The notes under the pieces: generated by a model
What the model saw: the letters and a program-made list of their open reading frames with translations, nothing else
Databases searched by the model: none
What the model was told of the DNA's origin: nothing
Shown: positions 17,224 through 27,325 of the stretch, one piece after another
Position numbering within the stretch: the first letter of the stretch is position 1
Layout: every line of letters begins with the position of its first letter
Made by a program: the position numbers and the translations under genes
Source of the DNA: Flavobacterium panacagri
GTDB taxonomy: Bacteria > Bacteroidota > Bacteroidia > Flavobacteriales > Flavobacteriaceae
Assembly: GCF_030378165.1 (NCBI RefSeq)
Contig: NZ_CP119766.1
Coordinates: forward strand, 5,828,001-5,892,000
Reading direction: 5' to 3'
DNA length: 64,000 nt

Positions 17224-18822
17224 TTATTTAAAAGTATACGGTACTACTTCTTTTAATTTTGGATTTTTAATTAAATCATCTGCTGGATAAGGCAATAGAA
17301 GATTTGTCGCTGTAATTGTAATATGCTTTTCAACCAATCTATTCCCTCTGTTTTGCGCTTCTAATATTGCTTTAGCTTTAGCAAATGGCAAACGTCCTAA
17401 GTCAAAGTAATAATCTCCTTCACACGCTAATTCAGCACGTCTTTCTTTAAAAATATCATCAAAAGAAATAGATGTTTTTTCTGGAACACCTGCTCTTCTG
17501 CGCACTGCATTGAAAGAAGCAAGAGCTCTTGGATCTGAAGTACTACCTGTTTGTGATCCTAAAATTGCCTCAGCATGGATTAATAGCAATTCTGCATAAC
17601 GCATCATATAACTATTCATACTGCTTTCTCCATTATACTGCGGATTAAATGGCCCTGTAATTGGCAGATTTTCTTTTCCTATTACGTATTTTTTCAATCC
17701 TGCTCCTGAGTTTTGAGCTTCGTACTTAATATCAAATGTATATCCTAAAATCAATTTAGCATCAACTTCAAGCGTTTCAGCATAAGTTAAATTTGGATAA
17801 TAGTCTCCAGGCAACATAAAGGTTTCTATTCTTCTCTTATCATTTTGTTCGTAAACATTTTTGATCAAATCTTGTGATGGAGCAATCTGACCAGAATAAG
17901 TAGTTTCTACCAATCTATTTTCAGGAGCAAATAAGGTATTAGAAAAATTTCCATCAAAATAAGTCCCATTTCCGTTCCACTGCCAAGCAAAAATAGACTC
18001 TTCATTATTATTGTTTTTCTGAAGCCATAAATCAGCAAAAGATTTTGTCGGCAAAGCATCGCCTCCTAAAAGTTTAAACTCGCCACTATCAATAACTTCT
18101 TGAGCTAAAGCCCTAGCCAAATCATATTTTTTCTCATATAAATATACTTTAGCCAAAAGTGCTTTTGCAGATCCGCTTGATACATGTGCATTTGCAGCAT
18201 AATTGGAACCTCTATTTTTAGTTCTACAATTAGCAATTGCAAACTTCAAATCATTCTCAATAAATTTATAAACATCTTCAACAGGATTACTTGGTATTAC
18301 AAAATTTAAAGAATAATCACTATTGTTCTCAATGATTGGCACATTTCCATATAATCTAACCAAGAAGAAATAAGAGAAAGCTCTAATAAAATGTGATTCT
18401 CCCATAGCATTATTCAACGCTTCTTTACTCACATTTGGACTAACATTAGAAGGTAGACTATTAATGTAGGCATTAGAATTTGCAATGGCTCCATAACAAG
18501 ATCTCCAAGCATCAGAAACAAAACTTTGAGAATTTGTAAAACTTAAATCCGTAAATTTTCCAAAATCATTATAAACATCTGCATACATATTACCTGAGAT
18601 TACATCTGTAATTCCATAAAATGCAGATTTATTCATATTAAACCACACCAGATGATATAAACCGTTTGTTGCATTATCAAGTTTCACATCTGAGTCGTAA
18701 TAATTTCCAATAGTAGGTGTTGCTTCTGCAGGAACATCTAAGAAATCCTGAGAACAAGAAGACGATAGTAACAACAGCATTGTCAAACCAAACGCACTGC
18801 TTCTTTTTAGTATATTTTTCAT
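17224..18822 (-). CDS. SusD/RagB-type nutrient-binding outer-membrane lipoprotein
   Basis: A 532-residue lipoprotein that caps the SusC channel and binds the oligosaccharide. The lipobox is LSSSCSQ, followed by the typical FLDVPAEATPT. The helical TPR region contains ALNNAMGESHFIRAFSYFFLVRLYG, and the C-terminus has the SusD_RagB signature MMRYAELLLIHAEA and FNAVRRRAGV, ERRAELACEG and YYFDLGRL. It is full length. It lies 11 bases after the SusC stop in the usual order SusC, SusD, SGBP. Its partner and cargo are inferred from the surrounding mannan-degrading enzymes. Confidence 0.95.
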   Translation of the reverse strand: MKNILKRSSAFGLTMLLLLSSSCSQDFLDVPAEATPTIGNYYDSDVKLDNATNGLYHLVWFNMNKSAFYGITDVISGNMYADVYNDFGKFTDLSFTNSQSFVSDAWRSCYGAIANSNAYINSLPSNVSPNVSKEALNNAMGESHFIRAFSYFFLVRLYGNVPIIENNSDYSLNFVIPSNPVEDVYKFIENDLKFAIANCRTKNRGSNYAANAHVSSGSAKALLAKVYLYEKKYDLARALAQEVIDSGEFKLLGGDALPTKSFADLWLQKNNNNEESIFAWQWNGNGTYFDGNFSNTLFAPENRLVETTYSGQIAPSQDLIKNVYEQNDKRRIETFMLPGDYYPNLTYAETLEVDAKLILGYTFDIKYEAQNSGAGLKKYVIGKENLPITGPFNPQYNGESSMNSYMMRYAELLLIHAEAILGSQTGSTSDPRALASFNAVRRRAGVPEKTSISFDDIFKERRAELACEGDYYFDLGRLPFAKAKAILEAQNRGNRLVEKHITITATNLLLPYPADDLIKNPKLKEVVPYTFK

Positions 18823-18833
18823 ATTAATTCGTA

Positions 18834-21800
18834 TTAAAATTCAACATTAAAACCAAAACTGATTTGTCTCGGAACAGGATAACGACCGTTATCTACACCA
18901 GATAATAAAGCATCTTGGTTATAAGAACCTACCTCAGGATCATACCCTGTGTATTTTGTCCAAGTAAATAAGTTTTGACCAGAAGCATAAATTCTCAATC
19001 TTGATAATTTTAATTTAGAAATCATATCAGAAGGTAATGAGTATCCAAGAGTTACATTTTGAATTCTTAAATAAGAGCCATCTTCAATAAAACGTGATGA
19101 CACCGCATTATTAACATGGTCATAACTTGAAGGTCTTGGTAGACTGCCATCAACATTTGTGGCAGAATAAAAATCGGATGCTTCTGTTAAATAATTGGTT
19201 CCCAGAAAACTATTCAATGTACCAGACATACGAGTCAAGTTCATTAATTTATTGCCCGCAGTTCCTTGAACGAAAATAGACAAATCAACATTTTTATATT
19301 TAAAGTTATTCGTGAATCCGTAAGTAAATTTTGGATTTGGATTTCCAATTACTTTTAAATCGTTTTGATCAATTACACCATCATTATTGATGTCTTTATA
19401 AATTACATCTCCCTTTTCGAAATTTGGCATTAATGAGTTTGTTCCATTTTTCAAAACCACTTTATTACCATTAGCATCTGTGTGACCATAAGTAGTCAAA
19501 TCTGCATCTGTTCTATAAATACCCAAAGCTTCATATCCTACAAACGAACCAATCGGCAGACCTTCCTGAGTTCTAGAAACTGTTACTGTGTTATAAGACA
19601 GCGTACCCATTGTTTTCACAATATTTAATCCTGCCATATTCGTAACCTCGTTTCTGTACTGAGTAAAATTCAAACTCGAATTCCAAGTGAAATTATCTGA
19701 AAATTTTTCAGTGTAACCAAGTGTAATCTCTATACCTTTATTTTTCATGCTTCCTAGATTAAAGTAAGGAGGATTTACACCACCTTCATAATCACCACCT
19801 CCTGAAAGAAAATTTGGTAAAGGAACCTGATACAAGAAGTTTTTAGATACTTTTTGATATAAATCTACTGAGGCTGTCAACTTAGAATTAAACATTGTGA
19901 AATCTAAACCTAAATTGGTCTGATCCTGAGTTTCCCATTTCAAATTTCTATTTTCTGTATTTGATGGTAAAAAAGAAGTCCCCATAGAACTATTTACGAC
20001 ATGCAAATTAGATTCATATAAGTTATTACCAATTTGGTTATTACCTGTTTGTCCCCAACCTACTCTTAACTTGATATTATCAACATACTTTTTGGTACCT
20101 TCCATAAAAGACTCATTAGAAAGCTTCCAAGAACCACTAGCAGAACTAAACACACCCCATTTGTTTCCTGTATAAAATTTTGAAGATCCATCTGTTCTTA
20201 TCGAAGCTGCGATTCCATATTTATCTCCATAATCATAAACTACCCTTCCTAAATAAGAAGCCAAAGTTTGAGTTCCAGAATAAACACCGCTTGTTACTGC
20301 TTTACTCAAGTCTGACCCAGAAAGTGTTTTGTTGTTGTTATCAGTATATCCTTCTGCAGTAATCGAATATCCTTCCCAATGCGCTCTATTTGACTCTTGC
20401 ACAGCCAAAAGTGTAAAATTGTGTTTTCCAATCGTATTACGATAGGTAAGCATGTTTTTTAAGTTCCATGAATTACCGCTAGACGGATTGTAAAATAAGT
20501 TAGCGAAACTTTTAACCGCATTTCCTAAAGAATACATAGGATCAAATCTTTGTCCTAAGTTATCATATATGTATCCACCCGCTTCAAAACGATATTCTAA
20601 GCCTTTTACAATATCAATATTCGTATAAAAGTTTCCAGAATAATTTTTTCTAACTAAAGTATTAGATCCTAATAAAGAAGTGGCAACTGGATTTACAAAT
20701 GAAGTATTTCCTCCTGCAGGTGGCCCAGAAAAAGCCCCAGACAATTCTCTTACGGCAACATCTGGAGTCGCCAGTAATGATGTAGCAACCACTCCGTTAA
20801 ATTGACCGTTCAGCGTTAATTTTTCGTCTGTAATTGCACCACTTACGTTAACTCCGACTTTAATAAATTTATTAACTCTTGCATCGATATTAGATCTGAA
20901 ATTGTATCTCTTGAACCCTGATTCAATTACAATACCTTCTTGATCTAAAACACCTCCTGAGATGTAATAATTAATTCCTTCTTTACCTCCTGAAAAAGAC
21001 AATTGATTCGAAGTCATTATTCCTGTTTCATAAATTGCATCTTGCCAATCTGTTCCTTTACCCAGAACTTCTGGATGAGCAAATTCTGGACGTTTTGACA
21101 AAGGATCATATACATCAGCCAGAGCATTCTGGTGTCTTGCATAATCTTGCAAGTTCATTGAATGCAATTTTTTAGGAAGGTTACTTATGGTATAAGAGTT
21201 TTCGAAAGAGAGTTTCCCTGTCCCTTTTTTTCCAGATTTTGTAGTAACAATAACAACACCATTTGCTCCTCTAGAACCGTAAATTGCTGTAGCAGAAGCA
21301 TCTTTCAAAATATCAATAGATTCAATATCATTTGGATTAATAAGCGCCAATGGACTCTGAGTAATATTTCCGTTGTTAGAGAAATTGGTATTCCCTTGTG
21401 CATTTCTTCCAGATGTGGAAGAGTTTCTCGCATCTCCAGAAATTGGCACACCATCAATTACATACAAAGGCTCGTTAGTCCCAGTCAAAGAAGATACACC
21501 ACGAATTCTAACAGAAACGTTACTTCCCGGCTCTCCAGAGTTACTATTTACGACTACCCCTGCCGCTTTTCCCTGCATCATCTGATCAAAAGAAGCTACT
21601 CGTAAATTTTCAATATCTTTAGAAGAGATACTAGAAATTGCACTATTTACATCTTTTCTCTTTTGAGTACCATATCCAATTACAACTACATCTTTTAAAT
21701 CTTCAGCATTTGATTTTAAAATTACATTTATAGTTGTTTTACCTTCTACAGCTACCTTTTGCGTGGTAAATCCAATAAAAGAGAATAATAATGTAGAATT

Positions 21801-22031
21801 TGCAGGAACATCGATAGAATATTTACCATCAAAATCCGTAGAAACTGTTGCTTTAGAACCTGCAACTGATACATTTGCACCTGGAATCGATAATCCCTTT
21901 TCATCTGATACTGTTCCAGAAACCTTTACTTGAGCCGTAATAAAATTACTGGTAAGTAATAAAAATAATATCAAAGGAACAGCTCTGTGGTTAGCCTTCC
22001 AATGAATGAGGTTAGTCATTAGTTTTTTCAT
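18834..22031 (-). CDS. SusC/RagA-type TonB-dependent outer-membrane transporter
   Basis: A 1065-residue TonB-dependent transporter. The signal peptide is followed by a carboxypeptidase-regulatory-like beta domain (VSGTVSDEKGLSIPGANV, about residues 35-110). The plug domain has DVVVIGYGTQKR, PLYVIDGVPI and the SusC signature DILKDASATAIYGSRGANGVV (about 115-270). The C-terminal barrel of about 780 residues ends ISFGFNVEF. It imports oligosaccharides with TonB energy, with SusD as lid. It is the first structural gene after the AraC regulator on this strand, with a 319-base gap that should hold its promoter. It lacks the N-terminal STN domain used with anti-sigma factors, in line with AraC rather than ECF control. 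Confidence 0.96.
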   Translation of the reverse strand: MKKLMTNLIHWKANHRAVPLILFLLLTSNFITAQVKVSGTVSDEKGLSIPGANVSVAGSKATVSTDFDGKYSIDVPANSTLLFSFIGFTTQKVAVEGKTTINVILKSNAEDLKDVVVIGYGTQKRKDVNSAISSISSKDIENLRVASFDQMMQGKAAGVVVNSNSGEPGSNVSVRIRGVSSLTGTNEPLYVIDGVPISGDARNSSTSGRNAQGNTNFSNNGNITQSPLALINPNDIESIDILKDASATAIYGSRGANGVVIVTTKSGKKGTGKLSFENSYTISNLPKKLHSMNLQDYARHQNALADVYDPLSKRPEFAHPEVLGKGTDWQDAIYETGIMTSNQLSFSGGKEGINYYISGGVLDQEGIVIESGFKRYNFRSNIDARVNKFIKVGVNVSGAITDEKLTLNGQFNGVVATSLLATPDVAVRELSGAFSGPPAGGNTSFVNPVATSLLGSNTLVRKNYSGNFYTNIDIVKGLEYRFEAGGYIYDNLGQRFDPMYSLGNAVKSFANLFYNPSSGNSWNLKNMLTYRNTIGKHNFTLLAVQESNRAHWEGYSITAEGYTDNNNKTLSGSDLSKAVTSGVYSGTQTLASYLGRVVYDYGDKYGIAASIRTDGSSKFYTGNKWGVFSSASGSWKLSNESFMEGTKKYVDNIKLRVGWGQTGNNQIGNNLYESNLHVVNSSMGTSFLPSNTENRNLKWETQDQTNLGLDFTMFNSKLTASVDLYQKVSKNFLYQVPLPNFLSGGGDYEGGVNPPYFNLGSMKNKGIEITLGYTEKFSDNFTWNSSLNFTQYRNEVTNMAGLNIVKTMGTLSYNTVTVSRTQEGLPIGSFVGYEALGIYRTDADLTTYGHTDANGNKVVLKNGTNSLMPNFEKGDVIYKDINNDGVIDQNDLKVIGNPNPKFTYGFTNNFKYKNVDLSIFVQGTAGNKLMNLTRMSGTLNSFLGTNYLTEASDFYSATNVDGSLPRPSSYDHVNNAVSSRFIEDGSYLRIQNVTLGYSLPSDMISKLKLSRLRIYASGQNLFTWTKYTGYDPEVGSYNQDALLSGVDNGRYPVPRQISFGFNVEF

Positions 22032-22153
22032 AATAAATGTTTGGTTAGTTTAAATTTGTTGATTGCCATATAATAAAAGAGAGCAAAATTCAGGGTATAT
22101 TTTTCTCTTAAATTATTTAACAAATCTATAACAGAGAGAATTATCAAATCGAT

Positions 22154-22180
22154 AATATTATATCATTTAATGATAATATT
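22154..22180. promoter_or_regulatory. Imperfect palindrome upstream of the SusC gene
   Basis: AATATTAT and ATAATATT flank ATCATT/AATGAT around the centre, giving a 27-base near-palindrome about 125 bases upstream of the SusC start. It may be an operator, for example for the AraC protein, or part of the 3' end of the regulator transcript. No TAnnTTTG box was found in this 319-base gap, and nothing else was recognised in it. Confidence 0.3.
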
Positions 22181-22350
22181 TTTACTTTAAACGGATAAAA
22201 AAACACATATCAAAATAAAACGCATTAAAAATTACATTATTCTTAATAACAATCCTCAAAAGAACCTAAACCATACATAAAAAACAACAAAAACCGAAAA
22301 ATCAAACGTTTTCGTTAAAAATAATATTTGTTAGTGATAAAAAAGTATCA

Positions 22351-23229
22351 TTACAAAATACGTTTCAAACCAGAAAAGTCTTCTCTATACTGACTAGGCG
22401 TACAATTTTTTGTTGCCTTAAAACTGCGATTGAAGTTCGCAATATTATTAAAACCTGATTTAAATGCAACTTCAGAAACACTCATATCTTTTTCTACCAG
22501 CCAGCGTGCCGCATAACCAATTCGAATATCATTAATGTAATTCACAAACGTTTTTCCTGTACGTTTTTTAATAAATCGGTTAAAAGAAATAATAGACATA
22601 CTGGCTACATTGGCGACATCTTCTAAAGTGATTTTTTCTGCAAAATGTTTCTGCACATATTCGTAAACTAATTTCATTTTATCATAATCATCAAAAGTAT
22701 CATAGTCTACTGTATAAGTAGAAAGAAGGCGCTGATTTCTAGAATTTGCCAGATCATATAATAAAGAAGTAATCTCTAAAAAATAATCCATTCCATCTAA
22801 TTTCGATAACCTCACAAGCCTTGGAGTCAATTCCTCTGCCGTTTTCTTAGAAAAAAGAATACCATGAATAGAGCGATTAAACATATCGCGAATAGGGTTC
22901 ATAATACGTCTTGACAATAAAGATTCATGAAATAAATCATTATGAAATTGAATTGTTATTTCATGAATTTTTTTACTCGTACATTTATTAAGTTCCCAGC
23001 CATGATATAAATTTGGCCCAATCAAAACCAATTCGACACTATCAATTTCTTCAATATTATCCCCCACAACTCTCTTCACACCTTTTCCGTTTAAAATAAA
23101 ATTAATTTCAAATTCGGGATGATAATGCACAGGAAAATCAAAGCTGTCTTTTACGCGATCAAAAACCAAAAAACTATCACCAGCCGAAAGAGGCGCAATT
23201 TCTCTATAAAAATTTTTTGTTGTACTCAT
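22351..23229 (-). CDS. AraC-family transcriptional regulator of the PUL
   Basis: A 292-residue regulator. The ATG at 23229 (MSTTKNFYREI) is preferred; the frame continues upstream only to a TTG. The N-terminal half is a cupin-like sensor domain with HYHPEFEINFILNGKG, as in AraC proteins that bind small sugars. The C-terminal 100 residues carry two helix-turn-helix motifs: LEDVANVASMSIISFNRFIK, then VSEVAFKSGFNNIANFNRSF with the AraC signature ending TPSQYR. It lies between the two divergent arms of the locus, which suggests it controls both. The inducer is presumably a manno-oligosaccharide released in the cytoplasm; B. fragilis-type mannan loci carry comparable regulators. Confidence 0.92.
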   Translation of the reverse strand: MSTTKNFYREIAPLSAGDSFLVFDRVKDSFDFPVHYHPEFEINFILNGKGVKRVVGDNIEEIDSVELVLIGPNLYHGWELNKCTSKKIHEITIQFHNDLFHESLLSRRIMNPIRDMFNRSIHGILFSKKTAEELTPRLVRLSKLDGMDYFLEITSLLYDLANSRNQRLLSTYTVDYDTFDDYDKMKLVYEYVQKHFAEKITLEDVANVASMSIISFNRFIKKRTGKTFVNYINDIRIGYAARWLVEKDMSVSEVAFKSGFNNIANFNRSFKATKNCTPSQYREDFSGLKRIL

Positions 23230-23536
23230 CTTAAAAACTATTTTCAGGAAAGCAGTATTTCGCTTTTTTAACTGCAATAATATGATATATAATTGATAAA
23301 ATAATATTAATTACACGATATTCATCCAATTATCTTTGAAAAAATAAATTATCATTTCTTTAAAAAGAGCTTTAATTATAAACATTAATCATTTTTAATC
23401 GAATATCTTTTTATAGTTTTAATAATTTTAGAGACAAATCGCTAAAGAATTTCAGACCGGAATAACCAAACGGCTTTAAAATTATAAATCATTGTATCTT
23501 TAGCATTTAGCTCCATTAACAAATAAAAACCCGACA
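23230..23536. promoter_or_regulatory. Divergent control region between the two PUL arms
   Basis: A 307-base AT-rich spacer between the AraC gene (leftwards) and the GH26 operon (rightwards). On the plus strand it contains TATCTTTG at 23331-23338, an exact -7 match, and a weaker TATCTTTA at 23495-23502, 35 bases before the GH26 ATG. Neither has a TTG at standard spacing. Activator-dependent promoters often lack a good -33 element. Confidence 0.4.
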
Positions 23537-24673
23537 ATGAAAAAACATTTTATCATGCTTCTAACAGCTGTATTAATTGGCACTTCCTGTGAATCACAGA
23601 AAAAACCAAGTGATACAAATTTGTCACTTTCAGATAAAAAAGCAACTTCAGAAACTAAAACACTTTATAAAAACTTATACATACTATCTCAAAAAGGTTT
23701 TCTATTTGGTCATCAAGACGATCTAGCGTACGGAGTAAAATGGAAATATGAAGATGGACGAAGCGATATAAAAGATGTTGCTGGCGATTATCCTGCCGTT
23801 TATGGATGGGACATTGCAGGCTTAGAGAAAGACAATCCTAATAATATAGACGGTGTTCCTTTTACCAAAATGAAGCAATATATTATTGAGGCCAATGCAA
23901 GAGGCGGGATTTCAACCATAAGCTGGCATTTTGATAATCCTGCAACAGGAAAAGATGCTTGGGATCATACTCCAAATTCGCTGAAAACAATTCTACCTGA
24001 TGGAGAAAATCATAAAAAATTCACTTCTTGGTTAGACAAAGCAGCAGTCTTCTTCCTGTCTTTAAAAGATAAAAACGGAAAAAACATTCCGATTCTCTTC
24101 AGACCTTTTCATGAACTTACCGGCGGATGGTTTTGGTGGGGAAAAGGAAATTGTACTCCTGAAGAATTTAAAACGGCTTGGAAATTCACCTTCGACTACC
24201 TTCAGAAAAAAGGCGTTCATAATCTAATTTATGTTTACAATACAGGTAGTTTTGGCACTGAAGCCGATTTTCTAGCCAACTATCCTGGAGATAATTATGC
24301 TGATATTTTAAGTTTTGACACTTATCAAAACAGCAATGACCCAAATGGAGAAAAATTCATTAGTGAAGTTCAAAAACAATTTAAAATCCTAAATAAAATA
24401 GGCACTGAAAAACACAAATTGATTGCATTAGCAGAAGCAGGTTACGAAGCCGTACCAGATCCAAAATGGTGGACAGGAACTTTATTAAAAGCAATTGGAG
24501 ATTATAAAATTTCTTATGTCTTATTATGGAGAAATCATGGCTGGCAGGAAAAAGAGCAAAAAATGCATTACTATGCTCCATTTTCTGGACAAGTAAGCGA
24601 AAAAGATTTTGTCGATTTTTATAACCTAGATAAAACTATATTTGAAAAAGACATTCCAAAAAAATTAAAATAA
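23537..24673 (+). CDS. GH26 beta-mannanase lipoprotein
   Basis: A 378-residue retaining beta-mannanase. It is a lipoprotein (lipobox GTSC, Cys18) with one GH26 barrel. The acid/base is Glu193 in LFRPFHELTGGWFWWG and the nucleophile is Glu300 in ALAEAGYE; both motifs are diagnostic of GH26. It is likely exposed on the outer membrane or in the periplasm and releases manno-oligosaccharides. Mannobiohydrolases of the same family (B. fragilis ManA) sit in the same position next to the epimerase and GH130 genes, so mannobiose release is plausible. It opens a six-gene plus-strand operon with gaps of 36, 30, 6, 34 and 6 bases. Confidence 0.95.
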   Translation: MKKHFIMLLTAVLIGTSCESQKKPSDTNLSLSDKKATSETKTLYKNLYILSQKGFLFGHQDDLAYGVKWKYEDGRSDIKDVAGDYPAVYGWDIAGLEKDNPNNIDGVPFTKMKQYIIEANARGGISTISWHFDNPATGKDAWDHTPNSLKTILPDGENHKKFTSWLDKAAVFFLSLKDKNGKNIPILFRPFHELTGGWFWWGKGNCTPEEFKTAWKFTFDYLQKKGVHNLIYVYNTGSFGTEADFLANYPGDNYADILSFDTYQNSNDPNGEKFISEVQKQFKILNKIGTEKHKLIALAEAGYEAVPDPKWWTGTLLKAIGDYKISYVLLWRNHGWQEKEQKMHYYAPFSGQVSEKDFVDFYNLDKTIFEKDIPKKLK

Positions 24674-24709
24674 CTGCCCAAAATAAATTAAAACCTTAAA
24701 AAATAACCA

Positions 24710-26098
24710 ATGCACGACAAAATTAGTTTAAAAGAAAAAATCGGTTACGGTCTTGGAGACGCTGCTTCATCTATGTTCTGGAAAATTTTCAGTATGTATT
24801 TACTCTTTTTCTATACCGATGTTTTTGGATTAGCGCCTGCTGTAGTAGGAACTATGTTCTTAATTACCAGAATCTGGGATTCTTGCTTTGATCCAATTGT
24901 TGGAATTCTAGCTGACAGAACCAAAAGCAAATGGGGAAAATTTAGACCATACTTGCTCTGGGTTGCTATACCTTTTGCCGTCATTGGAGTTTTAACTTTC
25001 TACACACCTGATTTTGATGAAAAAGGCAAAATCATTTATGCCTATGTTACCTATTCTTTAATGATGATGATTTATTCTTTAATCAATGTTCCTTACGCTT
25101 CACTTTTAGGCGTAATGTCTTCTGATCGAAAAGAAAGAAATACACTTTCCTCCTACCGAATGGTTTTTGCTTTTGGCGGAAGTTTATTAGCGCTTTGGTT
25201 AATTGAACCTTTAGTAAATTACTTCGGAGGAAATCTAAATTCTAAATCAGGCTGGCTGTCAACAATTGCTGTTTTCGGATTCATTACAACTATCTTTTTC
25301 TGGGCTTGTTTTGCATTCACAAAAGAAAGAATCAAGCCTATTGCAGACGAACAAAATAACCTAAAAGAAGATTTAAAAGATCTTTGGAAAAACAAACCTT
25401 GGTGGATTTTACTTGGCGCTGGAATTGGAGCATTGGTTTTCAATTCTATTCGTGACGGTGCTGCGGTTTATTATTTTAAATATTATGTAAGCAGTGCTGT
25501 CAACTTTGATTTTTCACTTTTTGGAAGTGATTTTCATATGACACCAACTTCAATTTATTTGGTTTTAGGACAAGCAGCAAACATCATCGGTGTAATAATC
25601 GCGACACCAATTGCTAATAAAATTGGTAAAAAGAAAACGTTTTTTGGAGCTATGGCTTTAGCTGCAATTCTAAGTCTCATTTTCTATTTATTCGGGAAAG
25701 AAGATATTTTTCTAATCATGAGTTTTCAGGTTTTAATCAGTATTTGTGCGGGCTGTATTTTCCCTTTAATCTGGTCCATGTATGCTGACAGCGCCGATTA
25801 TTCTGAATGGAAACAAGGACGAAGAGCAACAGGATTGGTTTTTTCAGCCTCATCAATGTCACAAAAATTCGGCTGGACAATTGGTGGTGCTGGTGCTGGA
25901 TGGCTTTTAGGCTATTTTGGTTTTCAGGCTAATGTGGAACAGAGTTTAACAACTCAAAACGGAATTCAATTAATGTTAAGCATACTGCCAGCAATTGCTG
26001 CCGCTATTTCAGTTGCTTTTATAGCATTTTACCCTTTATCAGAAGAAAAATTACAAATCATAGAACAGGATTTAAACGAAAAGAGAGATCAAAATTAA
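24710..26098 (+). CDS. MFS sugar transporter, GPH family (mannobiose importer)
   Basis: A 462-residue inner-membrane carrier with 12 predicted transmembrane segments. The start KEKIGYGLGDAASSMFW and the DPIVGILADRTKSKWGKFRPY loop are the signature of glycoside-pentoside-hexuronide:cation symporters. The second half has a matching loop, and ADSADYSEWKQGRRATGLVFS is also family-typical. It lies between the GH26 and GH130 genes in one operon, so the predicted cargo is mannobiose or short manno-oligosaccharides moved from periplasm to cytoplasm. The same arrangement is known from the B. fragilis mannan cluster. Confidence 0.93.
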   Translation: MHDKISLKEKIGYGLGDAASSMFWKIFSMYLLFFYTDVFGLAPAVVGTMFLITRIWDSCFDPIVGILADRTKSKWGKFRPYLLWVAIPFAVIGVLTFYTPDFDEKGKIIYAYVTYSLMMMIYSLINVPYASLLGVMSSDRKERNTLSSYRMVFAFGGSLLALWLIEPLVNYFGGNLNSKSGWLSTIAVFGFITTIFFWACFAFTKERIKPIADEQNNLKEDLKDLWKNKPWWILLGAGIGALVFNSIRDGAAVYYFKYYVSSAVNFDFSLFGSDFHMTPTSIYLVLGQAANIIGVIIATPIANKIGKKKTFFGAMALAAILSLIFYLFGKEDIFLIMSFQVLISICAGCIFPLIWSMYADSADYSEWKQGRRATGLVFSASSMSQKFGWTIGGAGAGWLLGYFGFQANVEQSLTTQNGIQLMLSILPAIAAAISVAFIAFYPLSEEKLQIIEQDLNEKRDQN

Positions 26099-26128
26099 CA
26101 AACAATACAGATAAAGAAATCAATTTAT

Positions 26129-27319
26129 ATGACAACAATAACATCTTCGGCGACTTTTCAGGAAAGAAAATCGGCATTAGAAAAAGAACATAAAGCGCTG
26201 ATTGAGCTTAAAAATACTCCAGAACAAACGGCTGGAAATGGTATATATGAACGTTATAAAAACCCTGTTGTTACTGCAGCGCATGCTCCTTTAAACTGGC
26301 GTTTTGATTTTAACGAAAATACCAATCCTTTTTTACAAGAAAGAATCGGCATCAATGCGGCTTTCAATGCTGGTGCAATGAAATGGAAGGGGAAATATCT
26401 TCTGGCTGTTCGTGTAGAAGGAATTGACAGAAAATCATTTTTTGCGATTGCCGAAAGTCCAAACGGAATTGATAATTTCAAATTTTGGGATAAACCTTGT
26501 ATAATTCCGCAGACTGAAGATCCAGATACAAATGTATACGACATGCGTTTGATCCATCACGAAGATGGTTATGTGTACGGTATTTTCTGTACGGAAAGAA
26601 AAGATCCAAAAGCACCAAAAGGCGATACAAGTTCGGCTGTGGCCAATGCAGGAATTGTACGTTCTAAAGATTTAATAAACTGGGAAAGATTACCCGATTT
26701 AATTTCGAATACAGGTCAACAGCGAAATGTTGTACTCCATCCAGAATTTGTAAACGGAAAATATGCTTTATACACACGTCCACAAGATGGTTTTATCGAT
26801 GTTGGATCAGGAGGCGGAATAGGTTTAGGTTATGTAGAAGACATGAAAAACCCAATTGTTAAAGATGAAAAAATCATTTTTGGAAAACAATATCATACCA
26901 TTTATGAATTGAAAAATGGTTTGGGACCAGCTCCAATTAAAACTTCAAAAGGCTGGTTACATCTAGCACACGGAGTTCGTAACACTGCTGCAGGATTACG
27001 TTATACACTGTATATGTTCATGACCGATTTAAATGACATTACAAAAGTAACACATGTTCCTGCTGGACACTTTATGGGGCCGGAAGGTATTGAAAGAGTT
27101 GGTGACGTTTCGAATGTTTTATTCTCTAATGGATGGATTGAAGATGAAGACGGAACTGTATATATATATTATGCTTCTTCAGATACCAGAATGCATGTAG
27201 CAGCTTCCACTGTAGACAAACTAGTTGATTATGTTACAAATGCTCCTGCCGATACTTTTGTTTCTGCAGGTTCTGTTCAAACCATTATCAATCAAATCGA
27301 AAGAAATAACGCAATTTAA
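26129..27319 (+). CDS. GH130 4-O-beta-D-mannosyl-D-glucose phosphorylase
   Basis: A 396-residue cytoplasmic phosphorylase without a signal peptide. The five-bladed propeller shows the GH130 pattern: NAAFNAGAMKWKGKYLLAVRVEG, then YDMRL with the proposed proton-donor Asp, RNVVLHPEF and GPAPIKTSKGWLHLAHGV. The length and the RVEGIDRKSFFAIAES motif fit subfamily 1, enzymes that phosphorolyse mannosyl-beta-1,4-glucose to mannose-1-phosphate and glucose. The epimerase gene follows after 6 bases, so the two enzymes probably act in sequence on imported mannobiose. Activity on longer mannosides (subfamily 2) is less likely. Confidence 0.92.
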   Translation: MTTITSSATFQERKSALEKEHKALIELKNTPEQTAGNGIYERYKNPVVTAAHAPLNWRFDFNENTNPFLQERIGINAAFNAGAMKWKGKYLLAVRVEGIDRKSFFAIAESPNGIDNFKFWDKPCIIPQTEDPDTNVYDMRLIHHEDGYVYGIFCTERKDPKAPKGDTSSAVANAGIVRSKDLINWERLPDLISNTGQQRNVVLHPEFVNGKYALYTRPQDGFIDVGSGGGIGLGYVEDMKNPIVKDEKIIFGKQYHTIYELKNGLGPAPIKTSKGWLHLAHGVRNTAAGLRYTLYMFMTDLNDITKVTHVPAGHFMGPEGIERVGDVSNVLFSNGWIEDEDGTVYIYYASSDTRMHVAASTVDKLVDYVTNAPADTFVSAGSVQTIINQIERNNAI

Positions 27320-27325
27320 AATATC

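Noticed and set aside
22351..23277. Longer AraC frame from 23277
   Set aside because: It starts at TTG; the extra 16 residues do not belong to the cupin domain, and an ATG follows.
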